From Chloroflexota bacterium (lineage in GTDB: Bacteria; Chloroflexota; Limnocylindria; Limnocylindrales; CSP1-4): a stretch of DNA of 64,000 nt. Where the stretch lies: positions 39,366 through 103,365 of the forward strand of contig JAJYLZ010000005.1 in assembly GCA_021787395.1 (NCBI GenBank). Reading direction: 5' to 3'. Made by a program: the position numbers and the translations under genes. The notes below the pieces were generated by a model. That model was not told the DNA's origin, ran no database searches, and saw nothing but the letters and a program-made list of their open reading frames with translations. Below are positions 47,272-56,462 of the stretch, piece by piece (the first letter of the stretch is position 1; each line of letters starts with the position of its first letter).

Positions 47272-48306
47272 ATGACCGACATGCTCACCCCCGCCGAGCC
47301 GACCAAGCTCACGCGCAAGGACTTCGTCGCGGAGCAGGAGGTCCGGTGGTGCCCCGGCTGCGGGGACTACTCCATCCTGGCCCAGACGCAGAAGGTGATG
47401 CCCGACTTCGGCGTGCCGAAGGAGAACATCGTCTTCATCAGCGGCATCGGCTGCTCCGGCCGCCTGCCGTACTACATGAACACCTACGGCTTCCACTCGA
47501 TCCACGGCCGCGCGCCCACGCTGGCGACCGGCCTCAAGATCGCCCGGCCGGAGCTGATGATCTGGGTCGCCACCGGCGACGGCGACGCGCTGTCCATCGG
47601 CGGCAACCACTTCCTGCACTCGATGCGCCGGAACGTGGACTTCACGATGGTCATGCACAACAACCGGATCTACGGGCTGACCAAGGGCCAGACCTCGCCA
47701 ACCTCCGAGTTCGGCAAGCGGACCAAGTCCACGCCGATGGGCTCGGTGGACCGACCGGTCATGCCCCTGACGCTTGCGCTGGCCGCCGAGGCCACGTTCG
47801 TCGCCCGGACCGTGGACACCCACACCGAGCACATGCAGCAGACCCTGGAGGCGGCCGGCCGCCACCGCGGCGCGTCCTACGTCGAGGTGCTCCAGAACTG
47901 CAACATCTTCAACGACGGGGCCTGGCGCGAGTTCACCGAGCGCGACGTCCGCGACGACCGGATGCTCGTCCTCGAGCACGGCAAGCCGCTCATCTTCGGC
48001 AAGGACCGCAACAAGGGCATCCGCCTGCGCGGCCTCCACCCCGAGGTGGTGACCATCGGCGAGGACGGCGTCACCGAGGCGGACCTCGCGGTCCACGACC
48101 AGTACGCCGAGGACCCCTACCTGGCGCTGATCCTGTCCCGGATGTTCTGGCCGGAGTTCCCCGTGCCGGTGGGCATCCTGCGCGAGGTGGACCGGCCGAC
48201 CTACTCCGACCTGGTCGATGCCCAGATCGAGCAGGCGATCGCCAAGTCCGGCCCGGGGGACCTCGCCAAGGCCCTGCTGGCCGGCGAGACCTGGACGGTG
48301 GAGTGA
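47272..48306 (+). CDS. 2-oxoacid:ferredoxin oxidoreductase, beta subunit
   Basis: VRWCPGCGDYSILAQTQKVMPDFGVPKENIVFISGIGCSGRLPYYMNTYGFHSIHGRAPTLATG. Confidence 0.95.
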   Translation: MTDMLTPAEPTKLTRKDFVAEQEVRWCPGCGDYSILAQTQKVMPDFGVPKENIVFISGIGCSGRLPYYMNTYGFHSIHGRAPTLATGLKIARPELMIWVATGDGDALSIGGNHFLHSMRRNVDFTMVMHNNRIYGLTKGQTSPTSEFGKRTKSTPMGSVDRPVMPLTLALAAEATFVARTVDTHTEHMQQTLEAAGRHRGASYVEVLQNCNIFNDGAWREFTERDVRDDRMLVLEHGKPLIFGKDRNKGIRLRGLHPEVVTIGEDGVTEADLAVHDQYAEDPYLALILSRMFWPEFPVPVGILREVDRPTYSDLVDAQIEQAIAKSGPGDLAKALLAGETWTVE

Positions 48307-48310
48307 CCCG

Positions 48311-48811
48311 ATGCTGTGCCCGGTCTGCCACTACGACAACTTCGAGGGCGAGGACACCTGCGCCAACTGCGGCGCCGACCTGGCCAACGCGGACACGCCC
48401 CAGCCCGCGCTCGACTACCACGACACCGTGCTGGGCGAGCACCTCGACAGCCTCGGCATCGGATCGCCGGCAACCGTGGATCCGGCGACGGCCGTCGCTG
48501 ACGCCATCCGGCAGATGCACGCCGCCGGCGTGGACTGCCTGCTCGTCGTCGAGGGCGGTCAGCTGGTGGGCATCTTCACGGACCGCGACGCGGTGGTGAA
48601 GGCGACCGACAAGCGGCTCGGCATGTACAAGGTCCGGGACTTCATGACGCCCGACCCGGTGGTCCTGCGCCATGACGACACGCTCGCCGTGGCGATCCAC
48701 AAGATGGCGGTCGGCGAGTTCCGGCACATCCCGATCGTGGAGGACGGGCGGCCGATCGGCGTGGTCGCCGCGGCCGACGTCTTCCGGCACCTCGTCCACT
48801 CGCTGGGGTGA
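48311..48811 (+). CDS. Zinc-ribbon + CBS-domain pair protein
   Basis: CPVCHYDNFEGEDTCANCGADL followed by two CBS-like repeats. Confidence 0.88.
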   Translation: MLCPVCHYDNFEGEDTCANCGADLANADTPQPALDYHDTVLGEHLDSLGIGSPATVDPATAVADAIRQMHAAGVDCLLVVEGGQLVGIFTDRDAVVKATDKRLGMYKVRDFMTPDPVVLRHDDTLAVAIHKMAVGEFRHIPIVEDGRPIGVVAAADVFRHLVHSLG

Positions 48812-49203
48812 CCCTGCGCCTGGTCCCGGCCGGGCCCAGGGTCGCCGTCCTCGCCGAGGACCTGATCTGGGCGACCCGCCTGTCCGAGATCGTGCGGCGG
48901 GCGGGCGGCGAGCCCGTCCGGCTCGCATCCGCGGCGCTGCTGCGCGCCGCGCTGCCGACGCTCGACGGCTGCGTGGTCGACCTGACGGCCCGCTCGTACG
49001 ACGGGATCGCGGCGGTGACGATCGCGGCCACCGCCCGCGTGCCCACCGTGGCCGTGGGCCAGCACGACGATGTCGGCGAGCGGCGCGCAGCGCGCGAGGC
49101 GGGGGCCGCCCGGGTCTACGCCTACCGGGCGCTGTTCGAGCACGGCGACCGGGAGCTCGGCGGCTGGGTTGCCCGGCTGCGCCGGGAGGAGGAGAGCCAG
49201 TGA
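48808..49203 (+). CDS. Degenerate receiver-like protein
   Basis: GTG overlaps previous TGA; VAVLAEDLIWATRLSEIVRRAGGE..DGCVVDLTARSYDGIAAVTIAATARVPTVAVGQHDDVGERRAAREAGAARVYAYRALFE. Confidence 0.6.
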   Translation: MTLRLVPAGPRVAVLAEDLIWATRLSEIVRRAGGEPVRLASAALLRAALPTLDGCVVDLTARSYDGIAAVTIAATARVPTVAVGQHDDVGERRAAREAGAARVYAYRALFEHGDRELGGWVARLRREEESQ

Positions 49204-50372
49204 CGAGGGCGTCGATCCCGGCCGAGCGCTTCGCCGAGCGGCTGGAGCGGGCGAGGTCGGTGGCCGCGCGCGCAGGGCTGGACGCCCTGCTGGTGGGGGT
49301 CGGGGCGGACCTGCGGTATCTCGCCGGGTACGCCGCGCTGCCGCTCGAGCGGCTCACGCTCCTGGTGGTCCCCACCGCGCCCGGCTCGCCGGTGACGCTG
49401 GTCGCGCCGCGGCTGGAGGCGGCGCCTGCGCGAGCGTGCCCGGCGGCGGCCACCGGCGCCGTCGGACTGGCAACCTGGGAGGAGACCGAGGACCCGATGC
49501 TCCTGGTCGCGTCGGTCCTGGGCGCGGCCGCGGGGCGCCCCGCCTCGGCCCTCGGCGCGGTGGCCGTCTCGGACAGCCTGCGGGCGGCCTTCGTGCTGGG
49601 CCTCCAGCGCGTGCTCCCGGGCGCCCGCTTCAGCCTGGCGTCCGCCGTGCTGCGCGAACTGCGGATGCGCAAGGACGAGGACGAGATCGCGCTGCTGCGC
49701 GAGGCCGCCCACGCGGCCGACCGGGTCGTCGCGCAGATCGCCGCGGGTCGGCTGGTCGGCCGCACGGAGGCGGACGTGGCGCACGAGGTCCGCGACCGGC
49801 TGGTGGCCGAGGGGCACGACCAGAGCGAGTTCTGGATCGTGGCCTCGGGCCCCAACTCCGCCTCGCCGCACCACGAGCCCGGCGAGCGGGTCATCCGCGC
49901 CGGGGAGCCGGTGGTCATCGACATCGGCGGCACGCTCGGCGGCTACGGGTCGGACATCACCCGCACGATCTGGATCGACGGCGGCGACCCGGCGCTCCGC
50001 CCGCACCCCGACTTCGCCCGCCTGTACGGCGTCCTGCGCGACGCCCAGGCCGCGGCGACGGCAGCGGTCCGGCCGGGCATCCCGGCCGAGGCCGTGGACG
50101 CCGTCGCCCGCGACGCCATCACGGCGGCCGGGTTCGGGCCCAACTTCATCCACCGCACCGGGCACGGGATCGGCCTCGAGGGGCACGAGGACCCGTACCT
50201 CGTGGCCGGCAACGCCGAGCCGCTCGCCGTGGCGAACGCGTTCAGCATCGAGCCGGGCATCTACCTCGAGGGCCGGTTCGGCGCCCGGATCGAGGACATC
50301 GTGGTGTGCGGCGAGTCCGGCCCCGTCATCCTCAACGAGATGACCCGCGAGCTGCAGGTCGTCCCGGGCTGA
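49200..50372 (+). CDS. Xaa-Pro peptidase family M24
   Basis: HHEPGERVIRAGEPVVIDIGGTLGGYGSDITRTIWIDG...HRTGHGIGLEGHEDPYLV...FSIEPGIYLEGRFGARIEDIVV. Confidence 0.94.
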   Translation: MTRASIPAERFAERLERARSVAARAGLDALLVGVGADLRYLAGYAALPLERLTLLVVPTAPGSPVTLVAPRLEAAPARACPAAATGAVGLATWEETEDPMLLVASVLGAAAGRPASALGAVAVSDSLRAAFVLGLQRVLPGARFSLASAVLRELRMRKDEDEIALLREAAHAADRVVAQIAAGRLVGRTEADVAHEVRDRLVAEGHDQSEFWIVASGPNSASPHHEPGERVIRAGEPVVIDIGGTLGGYGSDITRTIWIDGGDPALRPHPDFARLYGVLRDAQAAATAAVRPGIPAEAVDAVARDAITAAGFGPNFIHRTGHGIGLEGHEDPYLVAGNAEPLAVANAFSIEPGIYLEGRFGARIEDIVVCGESGPVILNEMTRELQVVPG

Positions 50373-50432
50373 CGCGTCGCGGTGCTCCCGCCCGGGGAAC
50401 AGGCTTCGGGAGCGCCTCGCAGGGTATGATCC

Positions 50433-51071
50433 GTGCAGCGGCCGCAGTCCACCGACCGCCCGACACGAGCCCACGATGACCGCCTCCTCCACGCGGGCGT
50501 CCAGCCCGCGGTTCCCGCACCGGTGAGCCGGCGAAGTCGGCACAGCCGCCACCCGCAGTCGAGCACGGGCGGCGAGCCCATGCACGTCCGCCCCGACGCC
50601 GAGCCCGTCGCCGCAACGGCCGTCACGGCAGCCGTCACGGCCCGCGACACCCGCGAGCCGCTGGGCCGCGTCCACGACGCGGCCGAGAGCCCCGCCGAAC
50701 GGGGCGAGGCCACGGCTGCGGGCCCTGCCACCGGCCCTGCCGGCGCGCCGCCCGAGCCGGGCCCCGCCGACGTCCAGGAGGATGGGCCGCGGCCCACGTG
50801 CACCCAGGCCCAGCTCCGCCGGTTCATCAAGAGCCGGCCGTGGATCCCCATGCACGAGCTCCGCCGGCGCTTCGGCATCTCGGGCGGGGACGACGACGTG
50901 ACTCCGGTGCGCACGCCCGGCGGGCCGATCTTCGTGGGCCTGCCGGCGCCGGAGGCCCGCATGCTGGGCGAGCTCCTCAACAGCGGCGACGTGGGCTACG
51001 AGTTGAGCCTGGACCCGGGCGCCCCCATCGTGGTCGGCGTGTACCCGATGCGCCCGGTGCCGCGCGGCTGA
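50433..51071 (+). CDS. Hypothetical protein with low-complexity N-terminus
   Basis: Ordered-looking C-term TCTQAQLRRFIKSRPWIPMHELRRRFGISGGDDDVTPVRTPGGPIFVGLP; start uncertain. Confidence 0.5.
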   Translation: MQRPQSTDRPTRAHDDRLLHAGVQPAVPAPVSRRSRHSRHPQSSTGGEPMHVRPDAEPVAATAVTAAVTARDTREPLGRVHDAAESPAERGEATAAGPATGPAGAPPEPGPADVQEDGPRPTCTQAQLRRFIKSRPWIPMHELRRRFGISGGDDDVTPVRTPGGPIFVGLPAPEARMLGELLNSGDVGYELSLDPGAPIVVGVYPMRPVPRG

Positions 51072-51117
51072 CGCCCGCCCGCCGCGGCCGGGACGCGGCC
51101 GGTGCCGCGAGCCCGCG

Positions 51118-52935
51118 CTAGGCGAGTTCGGCCGCCCGCGGCGGCGCCGTCCGCAGCTCGCGCAGGGACGCCTGGTCGAGGGTCGCGATCCGCGGCAGGT
51201 CCGTCTGGTCGGTCCGGAGCAGGCGCTCGCGCAGGGTCGCCAGCAGGACCCGGCTGACCTCGGGCACGGCCATGACGTCGCGGAGCGCCGCTCCGGGCAC
51301 CTCCAGCAGGGTGGTGGGCTCCACGGCCACCACGTCGGCGGTGCGGAGGCTGCCGGTCAGCGCGGCGATCTCGCCGAACACGTCGCCCGGGCCCATCACC
51401 GAGAGCACCCGATAGCCGCCCGCCTCCGAGATGCCGGCCGCCGTCTCGCCGGCCAGGATGAACGCGGCCGAGCTGGCCGTCTCGCCGCGGGACACCAGCC
51501 GCGTGTCGGCGACCACGTCGCGAACCGTGGCGGCCGCGGTGAACGCCGCCCGCTGCGCGGCCGAGAGCCGCGCGAAGCTGGGCATCCCGGCCGCCAGGCG
51601 ATCGAAGTCGGCGGGCGTGGCGGGGCGGACCAGCGCCCGACCCGGCGCGCCCTCGCCCACCTCGGCGCCCGCCCGGAGCGCGGCGAGGCCGCGCCGCCAC
51701 TCCGCCGCCGGCCGGCCGATGCCCGGCGCGACCAGCGCGGCGAGCCCGACCCCGAGCGTGAGCAGGGACGAGAACGCCAGCAGCACCCGCACGTTGAACA
51801 GGTCCGCAAGCCCGGCGCACGCCATGCCGACCAGGAACACGACGTCGCGGGCCGCGAACATGGCGGAGAACACCCGGCCGCGCAGCTCGCGTGGCGTGTG
51901 GCGCTGGAGCAGCGTCTGGCGGGCGACGGACATCGGCGAGTTGAACGCGCCGGACAGCACCGCGAAGCCGATGGCCACGCTCATCACCGGCGAGCCCGCG
52001 TACCCGAGGCCAGCGACGCCCATGCCAGCGGCGCCGATGGACACCCACAGGCCCGTCGGCAGGCGCTCGCTCCAGCGCGCCATCAGCAGGCTGCCGATCA
52101 CGAACCCGATGGAGGTGAGCCCCTCCTGCACACCGTACTGGAACTCCGTCGCGCCCAGCTCCCGGATCGACATCGGCAGCAGCAGCACGTTCCACAGGCC
52201 GATGGCGAAGAAGGCGGGGGCGATCACCACGAACAGCGAGCGCAGCGCGGGCGTCGTCCAGATGGTGCTCAACCCGGTCCGCAGGTTCGCCGCCACCACC
52301 CGGACCGAGGCGGAGCCCTCGGCCGACGCGACGGGGACGCGCACCCGGAGCAGCACGACGCAGGCGGCCGCGAACACGAACGTCCCGGCGTCGATCCAGA
52401 ACGCCCAGTCCACCGACAGGGCGGACGCGAGCAGGCCGGCCCCGGCGAAGCCGATGGCCGTCGAGCCGAACGACGCGATCGAGAGGTAGGCGTTGGCGGC
52501 GGCGAGCTCCTCGTCGGTGGCGATCTCCGGGATGATGCTCTCGTAGGCGGGGTCGAAGAACTGGCGCAGCGACGCGTTCACCAGCAGCGCGGCGAACAGG
52601 AGCCCGATGTGCACGCCGACCAGCAGGGGGATGAGCGCGACGGTGCCCGCCTGGAGCACGCTGGCGACCGCCATCGCGCGGCGCTTGTCCCAGCGGTCCA
52701 CGAACACCCCCGCGACCATCCCCACCAGGACCGTGGGGACCGCGGCGGCCATGAGGGTGGCCCCGACCAGGAGCGCCGATCCGGTGCGCTCGAAGACCAG
52801 GATGCCGGCGGCCAGGTCGGTGAGCGAGGAGCCGGCCGTCGAGACCAGCTGGGCCACCCACAGCAGGGCGAAGTCGGGCCTGCGGAAGACCGCGGTCGAC
52901 GAGGTCGCAGGGCGGACGGGCGCGGCGTCGGTCAC
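51118..52935 (-). CDS. MFS transporter fused to C-terminal cyclic-nucleotide-binding-like domain
   Basis: MFS core (LWVAQLVSTAGSSLTDLAAGILVFERTGSALLVG) then RLVSRGETASSAAFILAGETAAGIS...GDVFGEIAALTGSLRTADVVAVEPTTLLEVP. Confidence 0.88.
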   Translation of the reverse strand: MTDAAPVRPATSSTAVFRRPDFALLWVAQLVSTAGSSLTDLAAGILVFERTGSALLVGATLMAAAVPTVLVGMVAGVFVDRWDKRRAMAVASVLQAGTVALIPLLVGVHIGLLFAALLVNASLRQFFDPAYESIIPEIATDEELAAANAYLSIASFGSTAIGFAGAGLLASALSVDWAFWIDAGTFVFAAACVVLLRVRVPVASAEGSASVRVVAANLRTGLSTIWTTPALRSLFVVIAPAFFAIGLWNVLLLPMSIRELGATEFQYGVQEGLTSIGFVIGSLLMARWSERLPTGLWVSIGAAGMGVAGLGYAGSPVMSVAIGFAVLSGAFNSPMSVARQTLLQRHTPRELRGRVFSAMFAARDVVFLVGMACAGLADLFNVRVLLAFSSLLTLGVGLAALVAPGIGRPAAEWRRGLAALRAGAEVGEGAPGRALVRPATPADFDRLAAGMPSFARLSAAQRAAFTAAATVRDVVADTRLVSRGETASSAAFILAGETAAGISEAGGYRVLSVMGPGDVFGEIAALTGSLRTADVVAVEPTTLLEVPGAALRDVMAVPEVSRVLLATLRERLLRTDQTDLPRIATLDQASLRELRTAPPRAAELA

Positions 52936-53011
52936 GAGCGCGATTGTCGCAGGCGGACCGGGCCCGCGGACGCGGGAGCCGCACTGGCCGGTCCCGCGGG
53001 GCAGCGCCTCG

Positions 53012-53569
53012 CTACCGCCGCACGTGCACGCCCTCGAGCGCGAGCAGGGCCGCCTTGAGGTCCAGCGCCGCCTCGACCCCGCCCCAGGCCGCCGCCCCGT
53101 ACCCGCCGAGCGACCCGTCGGCGGCGATCACCCGGTGGCAGGGGACGAGCAGGCCGACGGGGTTCCGCCCGACCGCGCCGCCGGCGGCCCGCGCCGCGCC
53201 CGCCCGGCCGGACCGCCGGGCCACCTCGCCGTAGCTCAGCGTGGCGCCGCGGGGGATGGTGCGCACGACGCCCAGGATCAGGCGGTCCCAGGCCGGCCGG
53301 TCGCCGAGGTCCACGGGGATGGCCCCGAGGTCCACCGCCTCGCCCTCCAGCATCGCCGCGGCGGCGTCGGCGGCGGCCCGCAGGTGGACGAGCGCCTCGC
53401 CGCGCGCATCGGGCGGGGCGACGACCAGGCCCCGTCGCGCGAGCCCGGCCGCGAACCCGTCAGCCGTTGACAGGAGCTCCAGCGCAGCCACCCCGGCCCG
53501 TGTCGCGGCGATCCGAACCGTCCCGAACGGCGACGGCACCTCGACGGTCACGCATGGTGCATAGAACAT
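53012..53569 (-). CDS. Methylated-DNA--protein-cysteine methyltransferase
   Basis: VRTIPRGATLSYGEVARRSGRAGAARAAGGAVGRNPVGLLVPCHRVIAADGSLGGYGA. Confidence 0.92.
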   Translation of the reverse strand: MFYAPCVTVEVPSPFGTVRIAATRAGVAALELLSTADGFAAGLARRGLVVAPPDARGEALVHLRAAADAAAAMLEGEAVDLGAIPVDLGDRPAWDRLILGVVRTIPRGATLSYGEVARRSGRAGAARAAGGAVGRNPVGLLVPCHRVIAADGSLGGYGAAAWGGVEAALDLKAALLALEGVHVRR

Positions 53570-53624
53570 ATTCACGGCTGGAAGTGTTGCATCCAAGGCT
53601 GAGTGCTGGCATGATGCGCCAGTC

Positions 53625-53705
53625 ATGTCGCACCTCATCTTCGCCTTCGACGCCAAGAAGAAGCCTTGGCGGCCCGGTCGGGAGACTCGGGCCCTGGGGC
53701 TCTGA
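53625..53705 (+). CDS. Candidate Lys-codon leader peptide MSHLIFAFDAKKKPWRPGRETRALGL
   Basis: AAG AAG AAG at 53655-53663 in a 26-aa ORF upstream of dapB; TTGCAT-N17-CATGAT promoter-like motif ends 9 nt before ATG. Confidence 0.5.
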   Translation: MSHLIFAFDAKKKPWRPGRETRALGL

Positions 53706-53729
53706 AGGCGCGCAAGCGACGAACCTCGA

Positions 53730-53800
53730 GCCTCCGGGACCGGAGGCGATGAAGGGGCCGCGAACACCGAGGCGGTGGACGCGGCCTTTGTGATTCTTCG
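53730..53800 (+). promoter_or_regulatory. Attenuator-like tandem hairpins upstream of dapB
   Basis: GCCTCCG-ggac-CGGAGGC (53730-53747); GGCCGCG-aa-CACCG-agg-CGGTG-ga-CGCGGCC then TTTGTGATTCTT (53756-53798). Confidence 0.5.
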
Positions 53801-53847
53801 GACCTCCGGAACCGCGGGCGGACAGCGCGGAAAGGACAGTCCGGATC

Positions 53848-54615
53848 ATGCACCTCCTCCTCTACGGACCGGGACGACTCGGCAGCGCGATCGCTGACGC
53901 CGCCACCGCGCAGGGCTGGACCGTGACCGCCATCGGGCGGCCGCCGCTCCACGGGCCCCGCGTCGAGGCGCCCGCCGCCGACGTGGTCGTGGACGCCTCG
54001 ATCGGCGCGGCCGTGCCGGCGAACCTGGCCCACGCCATCGCCGCCGGCAACCGTGCGTTCATCCTGGCCGCCACCGGCTGGGACGTGGACCAGCCCCGCG
54101 TCCGGGCGATGCTCGCGGAGCACGACGCCTCCGCGGTGGTCGCCACCAACCTCTCGCTCGGCGCCGCGCTGTTCATCCGCCTCGTCGAGCGGGCCGCCGC
54201 CTGGTACGCCTGCGCCGGGGCCTTCGAGCCGTCGATCGTCGAGTGGCACCGCCGCGGCAAGGCGGACCGGCCGTCGGGCACCGCCCGCGCCATCGCCCGC
54301 CGGATCGCGGCGGTCGACCCGCGCTGGGCCGGGCCGGACGATCCGCGCGAGGCGGGCGACGCCGGATCGGCCCGGCCGGCGCTGGAGATCGCCGGCATCC
54401 GCGCCGGCGCCGCGCCCGGCTCGCACCTGGTCACGTTCGACGGCCCGGGCGAGTCGGTGGAGCTGCGGCTCACCGCCCGCGACCGCACGGCCTACGCCGA
54501 CGGCGCCCTGGCAGCCGCCCGCTGGCTGACCGCGAGCCCCCGGACCCCCGGCCTGCACCCCTTCGACGCCGTCGTGGACGACCTCCTCGATGCCGGCGTC
54601 GCCGTCCCCGCCTGA
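53848..54615 (+). CDS. dapB: 4-hydroxy-tetrahydrodipicolinate reductase (divergent)
   Basis: LLYGPGRLGSAIADAA...VVDASIGAAVPANLAHAIAAGNRAFILAATGW...IVEWHRRGKADRPSGTARAIA. Confidence 0.82.
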   Translation: MHLLLYGPGRLGSAIADAATAQGWTVTAIGRPPLHGPRVEAPAADVVVDASIGAAVPANLAHAIAAGNRAFILAATGWDVDQPRVRAMLAEHDASAVVATNLSLGAALFIRLVERAAAWYACAGAFEPSIVEWHRRGKADRPSGTARAIARRIAAVDPRWAGPDDPREAGDAGSARPALEIAGIRAGAAPGSHLVTFDGPGESVELRLTARDRTAYADGALAAARWLTASPRTPGLHPFDAVVDDLLDAGVAVPA

Positions 54616-54663
54616 CCCTCGCCGACCCGCCGACACCCCCGCTGACACCTCAAGGAGCCTGGA

Positions 54664-55641
54664 ATGCCTCGCGTCAACCCCGCCGCCCCCCGCCTCCGCG
54701 GCGCCTTCACCGCCCTCGTGACCCCGTTCACCACCGATGGCGCGCTGGACGAGACCGCCTACCGCCGCCTGGTCGCCTGGCAGGTGACGGCTGGCATCGA
54801 CGGGCTGGTCCCGGTCGGCACCACCGGCGAGTCGCCCACGCTGTCCGCAGCCGAGCGCGACCGGTGCATCGCGATCGCGGTGGAGACCGTCCGCGAGCGC
54901 CGCGCGACCACGCGCGTGCCCGTGATCGCGGGCACCGGCTCCAACGACACGCGGAGCTCCATCGAGGCCACCCGCCGGGCCGCTGCCCTGGGCGCCGATG
55001 CCGCGCTCGTCGTCACGCCCTACTACAACAAGCCCGACCAGCGGATGCTCGAGGCGCACTTCCGCGCCGTCGCCGACGAGGGCGGCCTGCCGATCGTCGT
55101 CTACAACGTGCCCGGCCGGACCGGCGCCAACGTCGAGGCGGACACGTTCCTGCGGCTCGCCGAGCATCCGAACGTGGTGGCGGTGAAGGAGGCCAGCGGC
55201 AACATCGAGCAGCTGGCGGTCATCTGCCGCGACCGGCCGCGCGACGTGGCGGTGCTGTCCGGCGACGACGCCGCGACGCTCGCGATCCTCGCGATGGGCG
55301 GCGACGGCGTGATCTCGGTGGCGTCCAACCAGATCCCGGGCGAGATGAGCGCGCTGGTCGGCGCGTGGCACGCGGGCGACTGGGCCGCCGCGCGCCGCAT
55401 CCACGACCGCTGGCTGCCGCTGATGCGCGCGAACTTCCAGGGCGCCCCCAACCCGGTGCCGGCCAAGGCCGCGATGCTGGCGATGGGCCTGCTCGACGAC
55501 GACACCACGCGCCAGCCGCTGCTGCCGCTGGCCGACGCGCCGCGCGAGCGCCTGACCGCGCTGCTGCGCTCGCTGGGCCTGCTCGACGGCGGGGGCCGGA
55601 TGGCCGGGGCCGCGGCGACGGCCCGCGGCGTGGCCGCATGA
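54664..55641 (+). CDS. dapA: 4-hydroxy-tetrahydrodipicolinate synthase
   Basis: GAFTALVTPFTTDGALDETAYRRLVAWQVTAGIDGLVPVGTTGESPTLS...VTPYYNKPDQRMLEAHFRAVA. Confidence 0.96.
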   Translation: MPRVNPAAPRLRGAFTALVTPFTTDGALDETAYRRLVAWQVTAGIDGLVPVGTTGESPTLSAAERDRCIAIAVETVRERRATTRVPVIAGTGSNDTRSSIEATRRAAALGADAALVVTPYYNKPDQRMLEAHFRAVADEGGLPIVVYNVPGRTGANVEADTFLRLAEHPNVVAVKEASGNIEQLAVICRDRPRDVAVLSGDDAATLAILAMGGDGVISVASNQIPGEMSALVGAWHAGDWAAARRIHDRWLPLMRANFQGAPNPVPAKAAMLAMGLLDDDTTRQPLLPLADAPRERLTALLRSLGLLDGGGRMAGAAATARGVAA

Positions 55642-56462
55642 CGGCCGATGTCGCGCCCGGCTTCGACCCCGACGCCGTCCTGGCCGAGCTCGACGCCGGC
55701 CGCCGGCGCGCCGCGGTGCCGGACGGCGCCGCTCCGGGCGGCTGGCGCACGGACCCCGACGTCAAGTCGGCGATCCTCGCCCGCTTCCGGGACCGCGCGC
55801 TCGCGACCTGGGACCTGGGCGGCGCCCTGCGCTTCGCGGACCGCGTCGGCCTACCCGTCAAGGAGCTGCTCGACGGGCCCGAGGCCGACGCCGCTGCCCG
55901 GGCGGGCCGGCCGTGGCGGATCGTGCCGGGGGGAACCTCCGTGCGCGCGGGCGTCTACCTCGGGCCGGGCGTCGTGGTCATGCCGCCGTCGTTCATCAAC
56001 GTCGGCGCGTGGGTCGGCGAGGAGACGATGGTCGACTCGCACGTGCTGGTGGGCTCGTGCGCGCAGATCGGCGCCCGGGTGCACCTCTCGGCGGGCGTGA
56101 CGATCGGCGGCGTGCTCGAGCCCGCCGGCGCCCGCCCGGTCATCGTGGAGGACGGCGTGTTCGTCGGGGCCGGCTGCTCGCTCCTCGAGGGCGTGCTGGT
56201 CGGCGCGGGCGCCGTCATCGGGGCGGGGACGGTCCTCACGGGGACGTCGCGGGTCTACGATCTGGTCCGCGGCCGGGTGCTGGCCGGCACGCGCGATGCG
56301 CCGCTGGCCGTGCCGCCCGGGTCCGTGGTGGTGCCGGGTACGCGGGCGGTGGCGGGCGGCTTCGCAGCCGAGCACGGGCTCGCGATGTCCGTCGCGCTGC
56401 TGGTCAAGGACCGCGACGCCGGGACCGACGCCCGGGTCGCCCTGGAGGATGCGCTGCGATGA
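55638..56462 (+). CDS. dapD: 2,3,4,5-tetrahydropyridine-2,6-dicarboxylate N-succinyltransferase
   Basis: WRIVPGGTSVRAGVYLGPGVVVMPPSFINVGAWVGEETMVDSHVLVGSCAQIGARVHLSAGVTIGGVLEP. Confidence 0.92.
   Translation: MTADVAPGFDPDAVLAELDAGRRRAAVPDGAAPGGWRTDPDVKSAILARFRDRALATWDLGGALRFADRVGLPVKELLDGPEADAAARAGRPWRIVPGGTSVRAGVYLGPGVVVMPPSFINVGAWVGEETMVDSHVLVGSCAQIGARVHLSAGVTIGGVLEPAGARPVIVEDGVFVGAGCSLLEGVLVGAGAVIGAGTVLTGTSRVYDLVRGRVLAGTRDAPLAVPPGSVVVPGTRAVAGGFAAEHGLAMSVALLVKDRDAGTDARVALEDALR

Noticed and set aside
53570-53847. T-box or lysine (L-box) riboswitch upstream of dapB
   Set aside because: Sequence CCGGAACCGCGG resembles the T-box end, but the UGGN bulge is absent and no L-box conserved core was found; leader-peptide attenuation fits better.
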